A stretch of 20,764 bases of DNA, from assembly GCA_041655255.1 (NCBI GenBank), contig JBBAFS010000025.1:1-20764 (forward strand), in the 5' to 3' direction. Shown piece by piece: positions 1 through 6,783 of this stretch (position 1 is the first letter of the stretch; each line of letters opens with the position of its first letter). The DNA is from JBBAFS01 sp041655255. GTDB taxonomy: Bacteria; Spirochaetota; Spirochaetia; Sphaerochaetales; Sphaerochaetaceae. Under the pieces are notes generated by a model. It worked only from the letters and a program-made list of their open reading frames with translations, was not told where the DNA came from and did no database searches. The position numbers and the translations under genes are program-made.

Positions 1-182
1 TTGCAATCATTCGAGGGATTCGCATGTTATATCAGCTGACAAATGTAAGTAAGAAAGAGTTTGATCATATCGTAAAGAACTACTCTCCGTACGGCTCAGT
101 TGCAAGCCTTTATTTGTGGGCTATCTCTAGAGGAACAATTAAAGAACTTACAGATCCTTTTATTTCTTCCACCAAGAAATAA
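1..182 (+). CDS. 3' end of a gene truncated by the window edge, product unknown
   Basis: An open frame runs from the first base to TAA at 180-182, giving about 59 residues. They include a Leu-Thr-Asn-Val-Ser-Lys-Lys-Glu-Phe-Asp stretch and end in Ser-Thr-Lys-Lys. The composition is protein-like (mixed hydrophobic and charged, few rare codons) and has no membrane segment. I do not recognise the family. It converges on the diguanylate cyclase, whose stop lies 8 bases downstream, with no terminator hairpin between. An ATG at 24-26 is in frame, but the frame stays open upstream, so it is more likely internal. Confidence 0.5.
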   Translation, partial: AIIRGIRMLYQLTNVSKKEFDHIVKNYSPYGSVASLYLWAISRGTIKELTDPFISSTKK

Positions 183-190
183 GAGAGTGC

Positions 191-1729
191 TCATTTCTCA
201 TCGAGTGTAATTACGACTCTGTTCTTACCCATCCTTTTTGCTTCATATAATGCTTTATCTGCACGCTCAAGAGAATCATAGTGAGAAGAATCTGAATCTA
301 AAAAGCAGGTAGCTCCTATGGAGACTGTGAACGTTCCACACTCACACTCTTCACCAATCGAAGCAGCAGCTCTCATTACTTTGTCAGCAAAAAGACCAAT
401 TGCATCTTTGTGAACTCGCTCACCGATGATGACAAATTCATCTCCTCCCCATCTATAAATACGATCAGAGATTCTAATGTTTTGTTGAATTGTTTTGGTA
501 AGTGTCTGCAAGGCTCGATCTCCAGCCAAGTGCCCTAAGGTGTCATTTATCTCTTTGAAGTTATCAAAGTCTAATATCAAAAGAGCATGAGAAGGCCGGC
601 CCGTTTGGATAAAAAGCATAAAATCATCAGTAAGATCATTCATTCCACGCCGTCGGTTAAACATCCCTGTGAGAGGATCAATGAGAGCTTGGATTTCGAG
701 ACTCTGTCGATCTTTTTTCGTTCTCAATCGCTCAACAATCAAAAACAGTACAAAACTGAGAACTACGATAGAGCCTAAAACGATAACAAAAAGTGGCATT
801 TTCTGAGAGAAAAATTGATCAGCTCTCCTGTTCGCTTGCTCGCTTAATTGATCAATACGTTCAAGAGGCACTCCCATCGCTACAATCCAATTAAATGGGG
901 AATATAATTTTGCGTAAGAGAGTTTTTTTGAGATTTCATCACTATTCAATCTTTCAAAATAGTAGGTGAAAAAGATTTCCCCATAATTATTTATCCCTTC
1001 CAATTCTTCTAAGTAGGGGAAATTTCCCTCAATATCGGTCATGGAAGTAGAAAGCAGCATCCCTTCGGTATCAATGAGGTTTGGGTGAATTCTCCTTATC
1101 GCATAATCATCTCCACCTTGATAATTAATGACTTCATTTACCCATATGTATTGATCATCAGAAAACTGAAGATTATGGATATCTTTTTCAAAGACACCTT
1201 TGACCACATCATCGATGGCGGAATTATTCACAGCATAAAAGAGGTGATACGGTCCCAAAAGATAATCTTCAAACATAGCATATGTAGCCGTCTCGTGGTG
1301 GATGTATGAAAATATGTCGGATACATTTTGATGAGATTTGGTAGAGTCAAACAAGATTTCCTGATCAATGACGTTCCATAAGAACATATCCCAGTTTCCA
1401 CCAACAACTCTCTGAGAAAAAAGGGTGTCGCAAACTTCAAGAAACTCCTGTGTAGTCTTCTCATGGTATGCTTGTTCAATCAGTAGGTTCATCCCTTCGA
1501 TAGCATCATGGTATTTTGACAATTCAAATTCTCTTCTACTCTCAATGGTGTTAATAAGGTTGTCTACGGTTGATTTAATAAAGTTTGCCTTACTCTCATA
1601 AATGATGTTTTGAGTGTCCTCAAGAAAAGATTGTTTAATAGTTTGAGTCGACATCGTATAAAAAAGGATAATAAGAGCACTTGAGAGCAAAATAAGAAAT
1701 ATTGAGATTCCACGATAAACTTGTTTCAC
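191..1729 (-). CDS. Membrane-bound diguanylate cyclase with Cache-like sensor domain
   Basis: This 512-residue protein probably makes the second messenger c-di-GMP from two GTP. A membrane anchor lies at about residues 8-27, followed by an extracytoplasmic domain of about 280 residues. The part with YIWVNEV, RIHPNLIDTEG and LYSPFNWIVAMGVPLERI matches the Cache (sCache/dCache) fold that binds small ligands. A second membrane helix lies at about 313-336. The GGDEF domain starts with DPLTG (351) and NRR, has the metal-binding LDFDNF, and carries an intact GGDEF active site at 428-432. RISD at 419-422 is a complete inhibitory I-site five residues upstream, so product feedback is expected. There is no EAL or HD-GYP domain. 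The start is GTG, preceded by a GAGGA ribosome binding site. The ligand cannot be read from sequence. Confidence 0.93.
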   Translation of the reverse strand: MKQVYRGISIFLILLSSALIILFYTMSTQTIKQSFLEDTQNIIYESKANFIKSTVDNLINTIESRREFELSKYHDAIEGMNLLIEQAYHEKTTQEFLEVCDTLFSQRVVGGNWDMFLWNVIDQEILFDSTKSHQNVSDIFSYIHHETATYAMFEDYLLGPYHLFYAVNNSAIDDVVKGVFEKDIHNLQFSDDQYIWVNEVINYQGGDDYAIRRIHPNLIDTEGMLLSTSMTDIEGNFPYLEELEGINNYGEIFFTYYFERLNSDEISKKLSYAKLYSPFNWIVAMGVPLERIDQLSEQANRRADQFFSQKMPLFVIVLGSIVVLSFVLFLIVERLRTKKDRQSLEIQALIDPLTGMFNRRRGMNDLTDDFMLFIQTGRPSHALLILDFDNFKEINDTLGHLAGDRALQTLTKTIQQNIRISDRIYRWGGDEFVIIGERVHKDAIGLFADKVMRAAASIGEECECGTFTVSIGATCFLDSDSSHYDSLERADKALYEAKRMGKNRVVITLDEK

Positions 1730-1863
1730 TATGTCCTCAGTTCAATTCACCTACATTGCCCGTATACTACCATATCAGAGCTGTTTTTGTAATGAATTTA
1801 ATTAATAGAAGATTTTTTCTTAGATTGTGGGAATTATTGCCTCACTTTCGTTCGTTTACAGAT

Positions 1864-1890
1864 TTGATTATATTTAGCAATAAAGATAAT
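1864..1890 (+). promoter_or_regulatory. Candidate promoter for the riboswitch-gdx transcript
   Basis: TTGATT (1864-1869) and GATAAT (1885-1890) are 15 bases apart, a short spacing. Transcription would start near 1897, just before the first riboswitch hairpin. An alternative -35, TTTACA (1855-1860), has no well-placed -10. Confidence 0.35.
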
Positions 1891-1896
1891 ATCCTT

Positions 1897-1966
1897 GAAG
1901 GAGGACGACCTCCCCTGTTTGGGCACACATACTGGGACGACCCAGCATTGTTACATATTGGAGGAG
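1897..1966 (+). promoter_or_regulatory. Guanidine-II (mini-ykkC) riboswitch
   Basis: Two short hairpins each carry the ACGR tetraloop that defines guanidine-II. Hairpin P1 (1900-1913) is GGAGG-ACGA-CCTCC and hairpin P2 (1932-1945) is CTGGG-ACGA-CCCAG, both perfect 5-bp stems separated by an 18-base linker. In this class each loop binds guanidinium and the two loops dimerise. The ribosome binding site GGAGGAG (1960-1966) follows P2. The 3' arm of P1, CCTCC (1909-1913), is exactly complementary to GGAGG (1960-1964). A simple ON switch follows: without ligand P1's 3' arm masks the ribosome site, and guanidinium stabilises P1 and frees it. The downstream gene is an SMR guanidinium exporter, the classic target. 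Confidence 0.93.
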
Positions 1967-1970
1967 TCTT

Positions 1971-2288
1971 ATGCCTTGGATCTATCTTTTAGTAGCGGGT
2001 ATTCTTGAAATAGTGTGGGCTTATGCAATGAAGCTCTCTCAAGGGTTTACTCAACTCACCCCCTCGGTTGTCACCATCACAGCGATGATTGCTAGTTTTG
2101 GGTTACTGGGAATAGCAATGCGCACTATTCCACTTGGGACTGCCTACGTCATTTGGACGGGCATTGGAGCCATTGGAGCATTTCTCATTGGAATTATCCT
2201 TTTAGCTGAACCGGTAAATTTTGCCCGAATCTTTTCTGCTCTACTTATCGTCTCTGGACTCATAATGATGCAACTCTCGAGCAAGTAG
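1971..2288 (+). CDS. gdx: SMR-family guanidinium/H+ antiporter (Gdx, formerly SugE)
   Basis: This 105-residue protein has four membrane helices, the normal length for the small multidrug resistance family, and should work as an antiparallel dimer in the inner membrane. Glu13 in the first helix (GILEIVWAYAMKLS) is the essential proton and substrate carboxylate. The GTAYVIWTGIGAIGAF segment in helix 3 is the signature of the SugE/Gdx branch rather than EmrE. Gdx proteins export guanidinium in exchange for protons. The upstream guanidine-II riboswitch supports this substrate independently of homology. The GGAGGAG ribosome site at 1960-1966 is four bases from the ATG, at the short end of normal, as expected when the site is part of the switch. 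Confidence 0.95.
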   Translation: MPWIYLLVAGILEIVWAYAMKLSQGFTQLTPSVVTITAMIASFGLLGIAMRTIPLGTAYVIWTGIGAIGAFLIGIILLAEPVNFARIFSALLIVSGLIMMQLSSK

Positions 2289-2321
2289 ATGTTCTGTTTG
2301 CTGATGTAATTGAAGACTTAT

Positions 2322-2347
2322 CTCTTTCTCCTTTAAGAGCATTTTTT
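2322..2347 (+). terminator. Weak possible terminator after gdx
   Basis: CTCTT (2322-2326) pairs with AAGAG (2335-2339) across an 8-base loop, followed by six T at 2342-2347. The stem has only two G-C pairs, so it would be inefficient. Confidence 0.3.
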
Positions 2348-2372
2348 ACGCTGTGACGAAAAAGCATGTAGC

Positions 2373-2401
2373 TTGACTAAATGGGAATCCACATATATCC
2401 T
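2373..2401 (+). promoter_or_regulatory. Promoter of the tRNA-Ala gene
   Basis: TTGACT (2373-2378) and TATCCT (2396-2401) are 17 bases apart. Transcription would start about 2408, six bases before the mature tRNA 5' end. Confidence 0.6.
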
Positions 2402-2413
2402 ACGAAATGAATT

Positions 2414-2487
2414 GGGGGTGTAGCTCAGTTGGCTAGAGCGTTTGAATGGCATTCAAAAGGCCAGGGGTTCGATTCCCCTTACCTCCA
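2414..2487 (+). tRNA. tRNA-Ala, anticodon GGC
   Basis: A complete cloverleaf can be folded. The acceptor stem GGGGGTG/TACCTCC has the G3:U70 wobble pair (2416 and 2484) that is the identity element for alanyl-tRNA synthetase. The D arm is GCTC/GAGC. The anticodon stem TTTGA/TCAAA encloses the loop ATGGCAT, with anticodon GGC at 2448-2450, which reads GCC and GCU. The T arm is AGGGG-TTCGATT-CCCCT. The discriminator A is at 2487. CCA is not encoded (AAG follows), so it must be added by nucleotidyltransferase. Confidence 0.97.
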
Positions 2488-2490
2488 AAG

Positions 2491-2512
2491 AGGCTACCTT
2501 CGGGTAGCCTTT
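2491..2512 (+). terminator. Rho-independent terminator after tRNA-Ala
   Basis: AGGCTACC (2491-2498) pairs perfectly with GGTAGCCT (2503-2510) around a stable TTCG tetraloop, followed by a short T run. It starts four bases after the tRNA end and three bases beyond the stop of the convergent lysR-type gene, so it may serve both strands, though neither T tract is long. Confidence 0.75.
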
Positions 2513-2513
2513 G

Positions 2514-3425
2514 TTATATCTTCCCCTCCTCTTTCATCCTAAGATAAATATCTTTAATCTCATGAGCAATTTCGGGGTATGAGTAATCATTCCGATATAC
2601 AATATAAATTTCTCGAATCATGCTCGTTTGCAAACTTGCATGGAGAGGAACACCAACTAACGATCCAGTAAGTTGTTCCATAAGAGCAGCGTTATGACTC
2701 ATAACAGTCACCCCTTGGTCATTACTTACTAGATCTTTAATTACCGAAACATTATCTATTTCCATCACAACATTGTAGTTATTTATCGTCTCATGGTTAT
2801 CAAATAAGAACTCTTCGAATCGTCTGCGAGTAGCTGTCTCAACTGGTCGCAAAATGAGCTTTTCTTGTTTAAGGCGATCTAAAGAGACATCGTTTTCTTG
2901 GGCTAAAGGGTTATCAGGAGAGACAATAAGTTTTAAATAATCGGTATCTATTTTAAGTGAACTAAATTCGTTATCAGCTAAAGAACCTCCAGCAATAGCC
3001 ATATCGATTTCGTGAAGGAGCAACTGTGTACGCAAAGACTCCAATGTCCCTGTCTCTATTCTTACCTTTGTTTTAGAGTGTATTTTTGTGTACTCTAACA
3101 TCACTTGTGGGAGCATGTTTTCAGTTGCAGTTGCTGTCATCCCTACAATTAAACTCGTAATGTTCCGTTTGCTATCTTCAAGGGCAATGAGCGCTTTCTC
3201 ATAACTCGCAAAAGCTCGACGAGCATACTTTAATACAATCTCTCCCTCTAAGGTGAGATGAAGGCCTTTTTGAGTTCGTTGAAAAAGCTTGGCAGAATAC
3301 TCTTCTTCCAATTGTCTTATATGATGACTAATTGCAGGTTGTGTAAGATTCAATGCAGTTGCTGCGTTGGTAAAAGAGCGGGTATCAACAACCTTCAAAA
3401 AGGTTATAATTTTTTGGTCCAACAT
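2514..3425 (-). CDS. LysR-family transcriptional regulator
   Basis: This 303-residue protein has the standard LysR length and layout. A winged helix-turn-helix occupies about residues 3-62 (SFTNAATALNLTQPAISHHI is the recognition region), followed by a linker helix and a two-lobed effector-binding domain from about 90 (SLIVGMTATATENMLPQVML). LysR regulators typically control the divergently transcribed neighbour, here the CPA2 antiporter, and repress themselves. The ATG is preceded by GAGGAG, seven bases away, which supports this start. The effector cannot be inferred. The C-terminal lobe seems complete. Confidence 0.93.
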   Translation of the reverse strand: MLDQKIITFLKVVDTRSFTNAATALNLTQPAISHHIRQLEEEYSAKLFQRTQKGLHLTLEGEIVLKYARRAFASYEKALIALEDSKRNITSLIVGMTATATENMLPQVMLEYTKIHSKTKVRIETGTLESLRTQLLLHEIDMAIAGGSLADNEFSSLKIDTDYLKLIVSPDNPLAQENDVSLDRLKQEKLILRPVETATRRRFEEFLFDNHETINNYNVVMEIDNVSVIKDLVSNDQGVTVMSHNAALMEQLTGSLVGVPLHASLQTSMIREIYIVYRNDYSYPEIAHEIKDIYLRMKEEGKI

Positions 3426-3464
3426 GACAAACTCCTCATAACTGTCAATCTTCTTTTAATTGAG

Positions 3465-3478
3465 CTATACTCTCATAG
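3465..3478. promoter_or_regulatory. Small inverted repeat in the lysR-antiporter intergenic region
   Basis: CTAT (3465-3468) and ATAG (3475-3478) form an interrupted dyad between the two divergent genes. LysR proteins bind imperfect dyads of about this size (T-N11-A type). The half-sites are only 4 bp, so this is a candidate operator, not a demonstrated one. Confidence 0.25.
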
Positions 3479-3553
3479 ACTAACGAATTGTATCATAATA
3501 TGGTAGACCTACTGCTCATAAATATTACTAATACTACAATAAAGAAATATAAT

Positions 3554-3582
3554 TTGATTTTTATTTTTATTACCTCTATATT
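3554..3582 (+). promoter_or_regulatory. Promoter of the cation/proton antiporter gene
   Basis: TTGATT (3554-3559) and TATATT (3577-3582) are separated by exactly 17 bases. Transcription would start near 3589, leaving a leader of about 49 bases that contains the AAGGGGG ribosome site. This placement also argues against upstream start codons in the same frame. Confidence 0.6.
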
Positions 3583-3637
3583 GAGAGTCCAGAGCGATAG
3601 TTTCCAACACATGTATACTAAAAAGGGGGCGCACTTT

Positions 3638-4876
3638 ATGAATGTATTCGCTAATTCAGTCGAAATGCATGAGCATGCTAATCTTATTTTACTCTTCACG
3701 CTTATTTTAGCTGCCGGGTTTTTTATGACCCGTATCACTAAAGTAGCACGCCTCCCTCATGTATCGGGTTATCTCTTAGCCGGAATCCTAATTGGCCCTT
3801 CAGTACTAGGATGGGTTAATATTGAAACAGTAGAAACTCTAGGGGTAGTGACCGATATCGCTTTGGCTATTATTGCTTTCTCCGTTGGGCGGTACTTTAA
3901 ATTAAAGACTCTAAAGTCTAACGGCTCAAAAGTAATTATTCTCACCCTCTTCGAATCTCTCATGGCAGGAGTATTTGTCACCCTCGGCATGCACTATTTC
4001 TTTGGTCTTGAGTGGCCTTTTTGTTTCCTCTTAGGAGTCATAGGATCCGCCACTGCTCCAGCTAGTACCGTTATGACAATTCGTCAGTACCGAGCAAAAG
4101 GGAACTTTGTCGATACTGTATTACAAGTTGCAGCCTTAGACGATGCTATTGCCCTGATTCTCTTTAGTATTGTTACTGCTGCTTTACAAGCAATGAATAC
4201 AGGCCATGTAAGTGCTCAAACACTCATTGTTCCAGTTGTTAAAAATGCTGCTTCATTAGTCTTGGGATTTGCAGGAGCCTATTTACTGAAATACCTGATT
4301 GCGAAACGGACTAGCGATGATCACCGCCTAGTAGTATTAATGTTTGTAATACTAGGGTTAAGTGGATTCTGTTCCGCCCTCTCTATTAGCCCACTGCTCT
4401 CTTGTATGGTTTTAGGAGCTGTTTATACAAATATTAGTGATGATAAAACGGTCTTCAGATTGTTAAACTTTTTTGCCCCTCCTGTACTTTTAACATTCTT
4501 TGTCGTCTCTGGAATGAGACTTGATGTTATGCTTCTTAAAACTTCGGGAGTTATTGGGGTTGCCTACTTCTTCATCCGAATTGCTGGAAAATACTTAGGA
4601 GCCTATCTCGGAGCTGTCTCAACTGATATGGAGCCTAACATTAAAAAATACCTCGGTTTAGCCCTTACCCCTCAAGCAGGAGTATCGATTGGTTTAGCTG
4701 CACTAGGACAACGTTTTTTACACCCTGAGATGGCGAGCTTGTTAAATACGATTATTTTATCATCTGCAGTCTTGTATGAGATTACAGGGCCAGCACTCGC
4801 AAAAGCATCTATGATCTTATCAGGTGCTATTCCAAAAGGTGCACAAAAAGCAGCTAGCGAGTTGGGAGAAGCTTAA
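3638..4876 (+). CDS. CPA2-family cation/proton antiporter (KefB/NapA-like)
   Basis: This is an integral membrane exchanger of about 412 residues with 12-13 predicted helices, for example LILLFTLILAAGFFM and VSGYLLAGILIGPSVLGW. It is expected to exchange Na+ or K+ for H+ across the inner membrane. The helix carrying QVAALDDAIALILFSIV has the paired acidic residues of the CPA2 ion-binding site, preceded by the GSATAPASTVMTI stretch. There is no C-terminal TrkA-N/RCK domain, so it is the short form without nucleotide gating. The frame stays open upstream to 3488, but ATG 3638 has AAAGGGGG 8 bases upstream and begins just before the first helix. An ATG at 3611 is a weaker alternative. The divergent LysR gene probably regulates it. 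Confidence 0.88.
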   Translation: MNVFANSVEMHEHANLILLFTLILAAGFFMTRITKVARLPHVSGYLLAGILIGPSVLGWVNIETVETLGVVTDIALAIIAFSVGRYFKLKTLKSNGSKVIILTLFESLMAGVFVTLGMHYFFGLEWPFCFLLGVIGSATAPASTVMTIRQYRAKGNFVDTVLQVAALDDAIALILFSIVTAALQAMNTGHVSAQTLIVPVVKNAASLVLGFAGAYLLKYLIAKRTSDDHRLVVLMFVILGLSGFCSALSISPLLSCMVLGAVYTNISDDKTVFRLLNFFAPPVLLTFFVVSGMRLDVMLLKTSGVIGVAYFFIRIAGKYLGAYLGAVSTDMEPNIKKYLGLALTPQAGVSIGLAALGQRFLHPEMASLLNTIILSSAVLYEITGPALAKASMILSGAIPKGAQKAASELGEA

Positions 4877-5817
4877 GTGCTAGAGCGACTACTGTTTACT
4901 AAATAAATTCCTATAACAACGGCACCGAGCGCTATGGCGTACTCTAACTTAAAGACTGCTTCATGGAGGATCAGTGCCGATAAAAACACTCCCACTACAG
5001 GAACTAAAAAGTTAAAGACAGTAATAGAACTCACCTTATTATGTTTCAATAACCCCGCCCAAATTGAGAATGCGAGGGATGAAAGAAGTGCTAAGTAGAA
5101 CAAAACACCATACCCAGCGAGATTCGATACGGGGAAAGATCCCCCTAAAACGAAACCTGAGACAAGCAGTAATGCCCCTCCAATACTCAGTTGTGTTCCA
5201 GTGAGCAAGACAGGATCTATCGTTCTGCTACTCTTTTTACTGTAGAGCGCTGCAATTGAATTAAGAATGGCTGCAATAGCGATAAACCCTTCCCCCCGAA
5301 GAATAAAAGAAAATCCTACTTCTGGTTCTAAATTCACTAAAATTACTGCACTAAATCCAATCAAAATGCCAATTCCCTTTTTCACAGTGATGCGATCGTT
5401 TGCATAAAAGAAGTGGGCTAACAGAGCACTGAAGAATACCGTTACTGCATTGACAATGGCACTTTTTGCTCCAGTAGTATACGAAAGTCCAACATAGAAA
5501 AAATAGTAATGAACAGCTGTTTGTGTCAGTGCTAAGATGAGAATTCTAAACCACTGTAGTGATGAGAGTGAAGTCATTGTTTGATAACTCTCTTTTTTAC
5601 TGGGAGAAGAACTCAATCTCCTAAACAGGAGAACAAGGATTCCAGCTAGTAAAAATCGTTGCCCGGCAAATGAAAGTTTGGCAGCAGTATCATCAACACC
5701 TACCTGAAACAGTTCATATCCTAACTTAATAAAAGGATATGCACTTCCCCACAAGATGGTACAAAAGATGGCCAAAGGGGCTGCTACTATTGGGCGAGAT
5801 AATATACTTTTTGTCAC
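4873..5817 (-). CDS. EamA-family (DMT superfamily) metabolite exporter
   Basis: This 314-residue protein has ten predicted membrane helices made of two repeated EamA halves (about residues 12-155 and 172-308). The first helix has the typical AIFCTILWGSAYPFIKLG; the end of the first repeat is AVILVNLEPE and of the second GAVVIGIYLVNSS. The family exports amino acids, nucleobases or drugs; the substrate is not predictable. It starts with GTG at 5815-5817, which overlaps the TGA stop of the HAD gene (GTGA) and has GGAGAGG just upstream, so translation is coupled. Its stop overlaps the stop of the antiporter on the other strand within a CTTAAG palindrome, with no terminator between. Confidence 0.9.
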   Translation of the reverse strand: MTKSILSRPIVAAPLAIFCTILWGSAYPFIKLGYELFQVGVDDTAAKLSFAGQRFLLAGILVLLFRRLSSSPSKKESYQTMTSLSSLQWFRILILALTQTAVHYYFFYVGLSYTTGAKSAIVNAVTVFFSALLAHFFYANDRITVKKGIGILIGFSAVILVNLEPEVGFSFILRGEGFIAIAAILNSIAALYSKKSSRTIDPVLLTGTQLSIGGALLLVSGFVLGGSFPVSNLAGYGVLFYLALLSSLAFSIWAGLLKHNKVSSITVFNFLVPVVGVFLSALILHEAVFKLEYAIALGAVVIGIYLVNSSRSST

Positions 5818-6551
5818 ATCCTCTCCTTCAAGGGAGGTAACTGTTCAAAGTAGTGGTAAGCCTCCTCAAGTGTTCCATGGTTAAATTGCGAAATATCTAC
5901 ATCGTGTTCGTTGATAAGATTGTCGGTAACAAGATAGTGATCCATCCCTAACTGAGTAACAACCATATCTTCTTCTACATTATTTCCTATCATCAGAGCT
6001 TGTTGTGGGTTTGTTCCAACAACATCTAATATTTGGCGATAGTATCCCAAATGGGGCTTAGAATAACCATACTCTTCATACGTGGTAATATGTACAAAAT
6101 CATCAACACACAAATCCGCCCACCTCACTCGTTGATGAGTGGCAACTTGTGGAAACACCGGCGTTGTAGCTAACACCACGGTGTACCCTTTCTCTTTAAG
6201 TGAATCTACCAACATTCGAGCATATCGAGTCGATTGTGTTGCTTCTTGCACCAACGGAAAGTCTTGTTCATAAAACTGCTCAAAAATAGGTAAGAGCGTA
6301 GAAGAGTCTACCTGAGATACATGTGTAAATACTTCCATGAAGAGCTCTTCATTTGTCTTAGATCCATCGTTAGTGAGCATGGCAGAGACCCCTCTATGAA
6401 GAGCTTCAGATGCCTTTGTTACAGAAATACCAGATAATTCACATCTCTTTAAAAAGTGTTTAGTATAGTGTTCAAGAAAAGTCTCTTGATCCATAGGAAG
6501 AAGTGTCCCATCTAGATCAAGGAGAATTGTTGTTATGCTGATATTTCTCAT
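5814..6551 (-). CDS. HAD-superfamily hydrolase (phosphatase)
   Basis: This 245-residue haloacid dehalogenase-type phosphatase has all four motifs: LDLDGTLL near the N-terminus (nucleophile and acid/base Asp), TTP in VLATTPVFPQVA, the lysine in GYSKPHLGYY, and IGNNVEEDM for the metal-binding acids. A helical cap sits between motifs I and II, so it is subfamily I. The substrate is unknown. The frame continues upstream to 6635 with a TTG and an ATG (6596), but neither has a ribosome site, and those residues do not resemble the family. ATG 6551 is six bases downstream of a TTGACG/TACAGT promoter, which fits leaderless translation. It is co-transcribed with the EamA transporter. Confidence 0.88.
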   Translation of the reverse strand: MRNISITTILLDLDGTLLPMDQETFLEHYTKHFLKRCELSGISVTKASEALHRGVSAMLTNDGSKTNEELFMEVFTHVSQVDSSTLLPIFEQFYEQDFPLVQEATQSTRYARMLVDSLKEKGYTVVLATTPVFPQVATHQRVRWADLCVDDFVHITTYEEYGYSKPHLGYYRQILDVVGTNPQQALMIGNNVEEDMVVTQLGMDHYLVTDNLINEHDVDISQFNHGTLEEAYHYFEQLPPLKERM

Positions 6552-6557
6552 GAAACT

Positions 6558-6587
6558 ACTGTATCTAATAAGCGAGAGCACCGTCAA
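6558..6587 (-). promoter_or_regulatory. Promoter of the HAD-eamA operon, probably leaderless
   Basis: On the minus strand, TTGACG (6582-6587) and TACAGT (6558-6563) are 18 bases apart. Six bases (6552-6557) separate the -10 from the ATG at 6551, so transcription would start at or next to the A of the start codon. There is no Shine-Dalgarno sequence. Confidence 0.55.
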
Positions 6588-6748
6588 CTCAGGCATTTCA
6601 GATAAAAAAGAAACCACAAGGTGGCAACAACGCAATTATACGCAATTTACGGTCGTTTCATTAGGGAAAACAGAAGTTATATGTTAAACTTTAGCGGTAT
6701 GCAATTATCTTGATCTAAAGTGGGGTTACCTAAAAGCCCGACTCAGAG

Positions 6749-6754
6749 TATACT
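6749..6754 (+). promoter_or_regulatory. Candidate -10 element for the aminotransferase-merR operon
   Basis: TATACT at 6749-6754 lies 30 bases before the aminotransferase ATG. The matching -35 position (6726-6731, TTACCT) is poor, which is common for activator-dependent promoters. Transcription would start about 6761, keeping the AAAGGAG ribosome site in the leader. Confidence 0.35.
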
Positions 6755-6783
6755 TAAAAAACACGGAAATAAAGGAGTGAGAT

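Noticed and set aside
2342..2370. Imperfect GC-T5-CG inverted repeat between gdx and the tRNA
   Set aside because: It needs bulged bases and is A/T-rich, so it is no better than chance as a structured RNA.
3488..3637. In-frame extension of the antiporter to 3488
   Set aside because: The extension is very A/T-rich, contains the likely promoter (3554-3582), and lacks a ribosome site. ATG 3638 has a strong one.
6635..6640. A perfect TATAAT on the minus strand upstream of the HAD gene, and a longer frame opening at 6635
   Set aside because: No -35 element lies at 16-18 bases, and the extra residues lack a ribosome site and family similarity. The TTGACG/TACAGT pair next to ATG 6551 explains the gene better. 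It could still be a second promoter.
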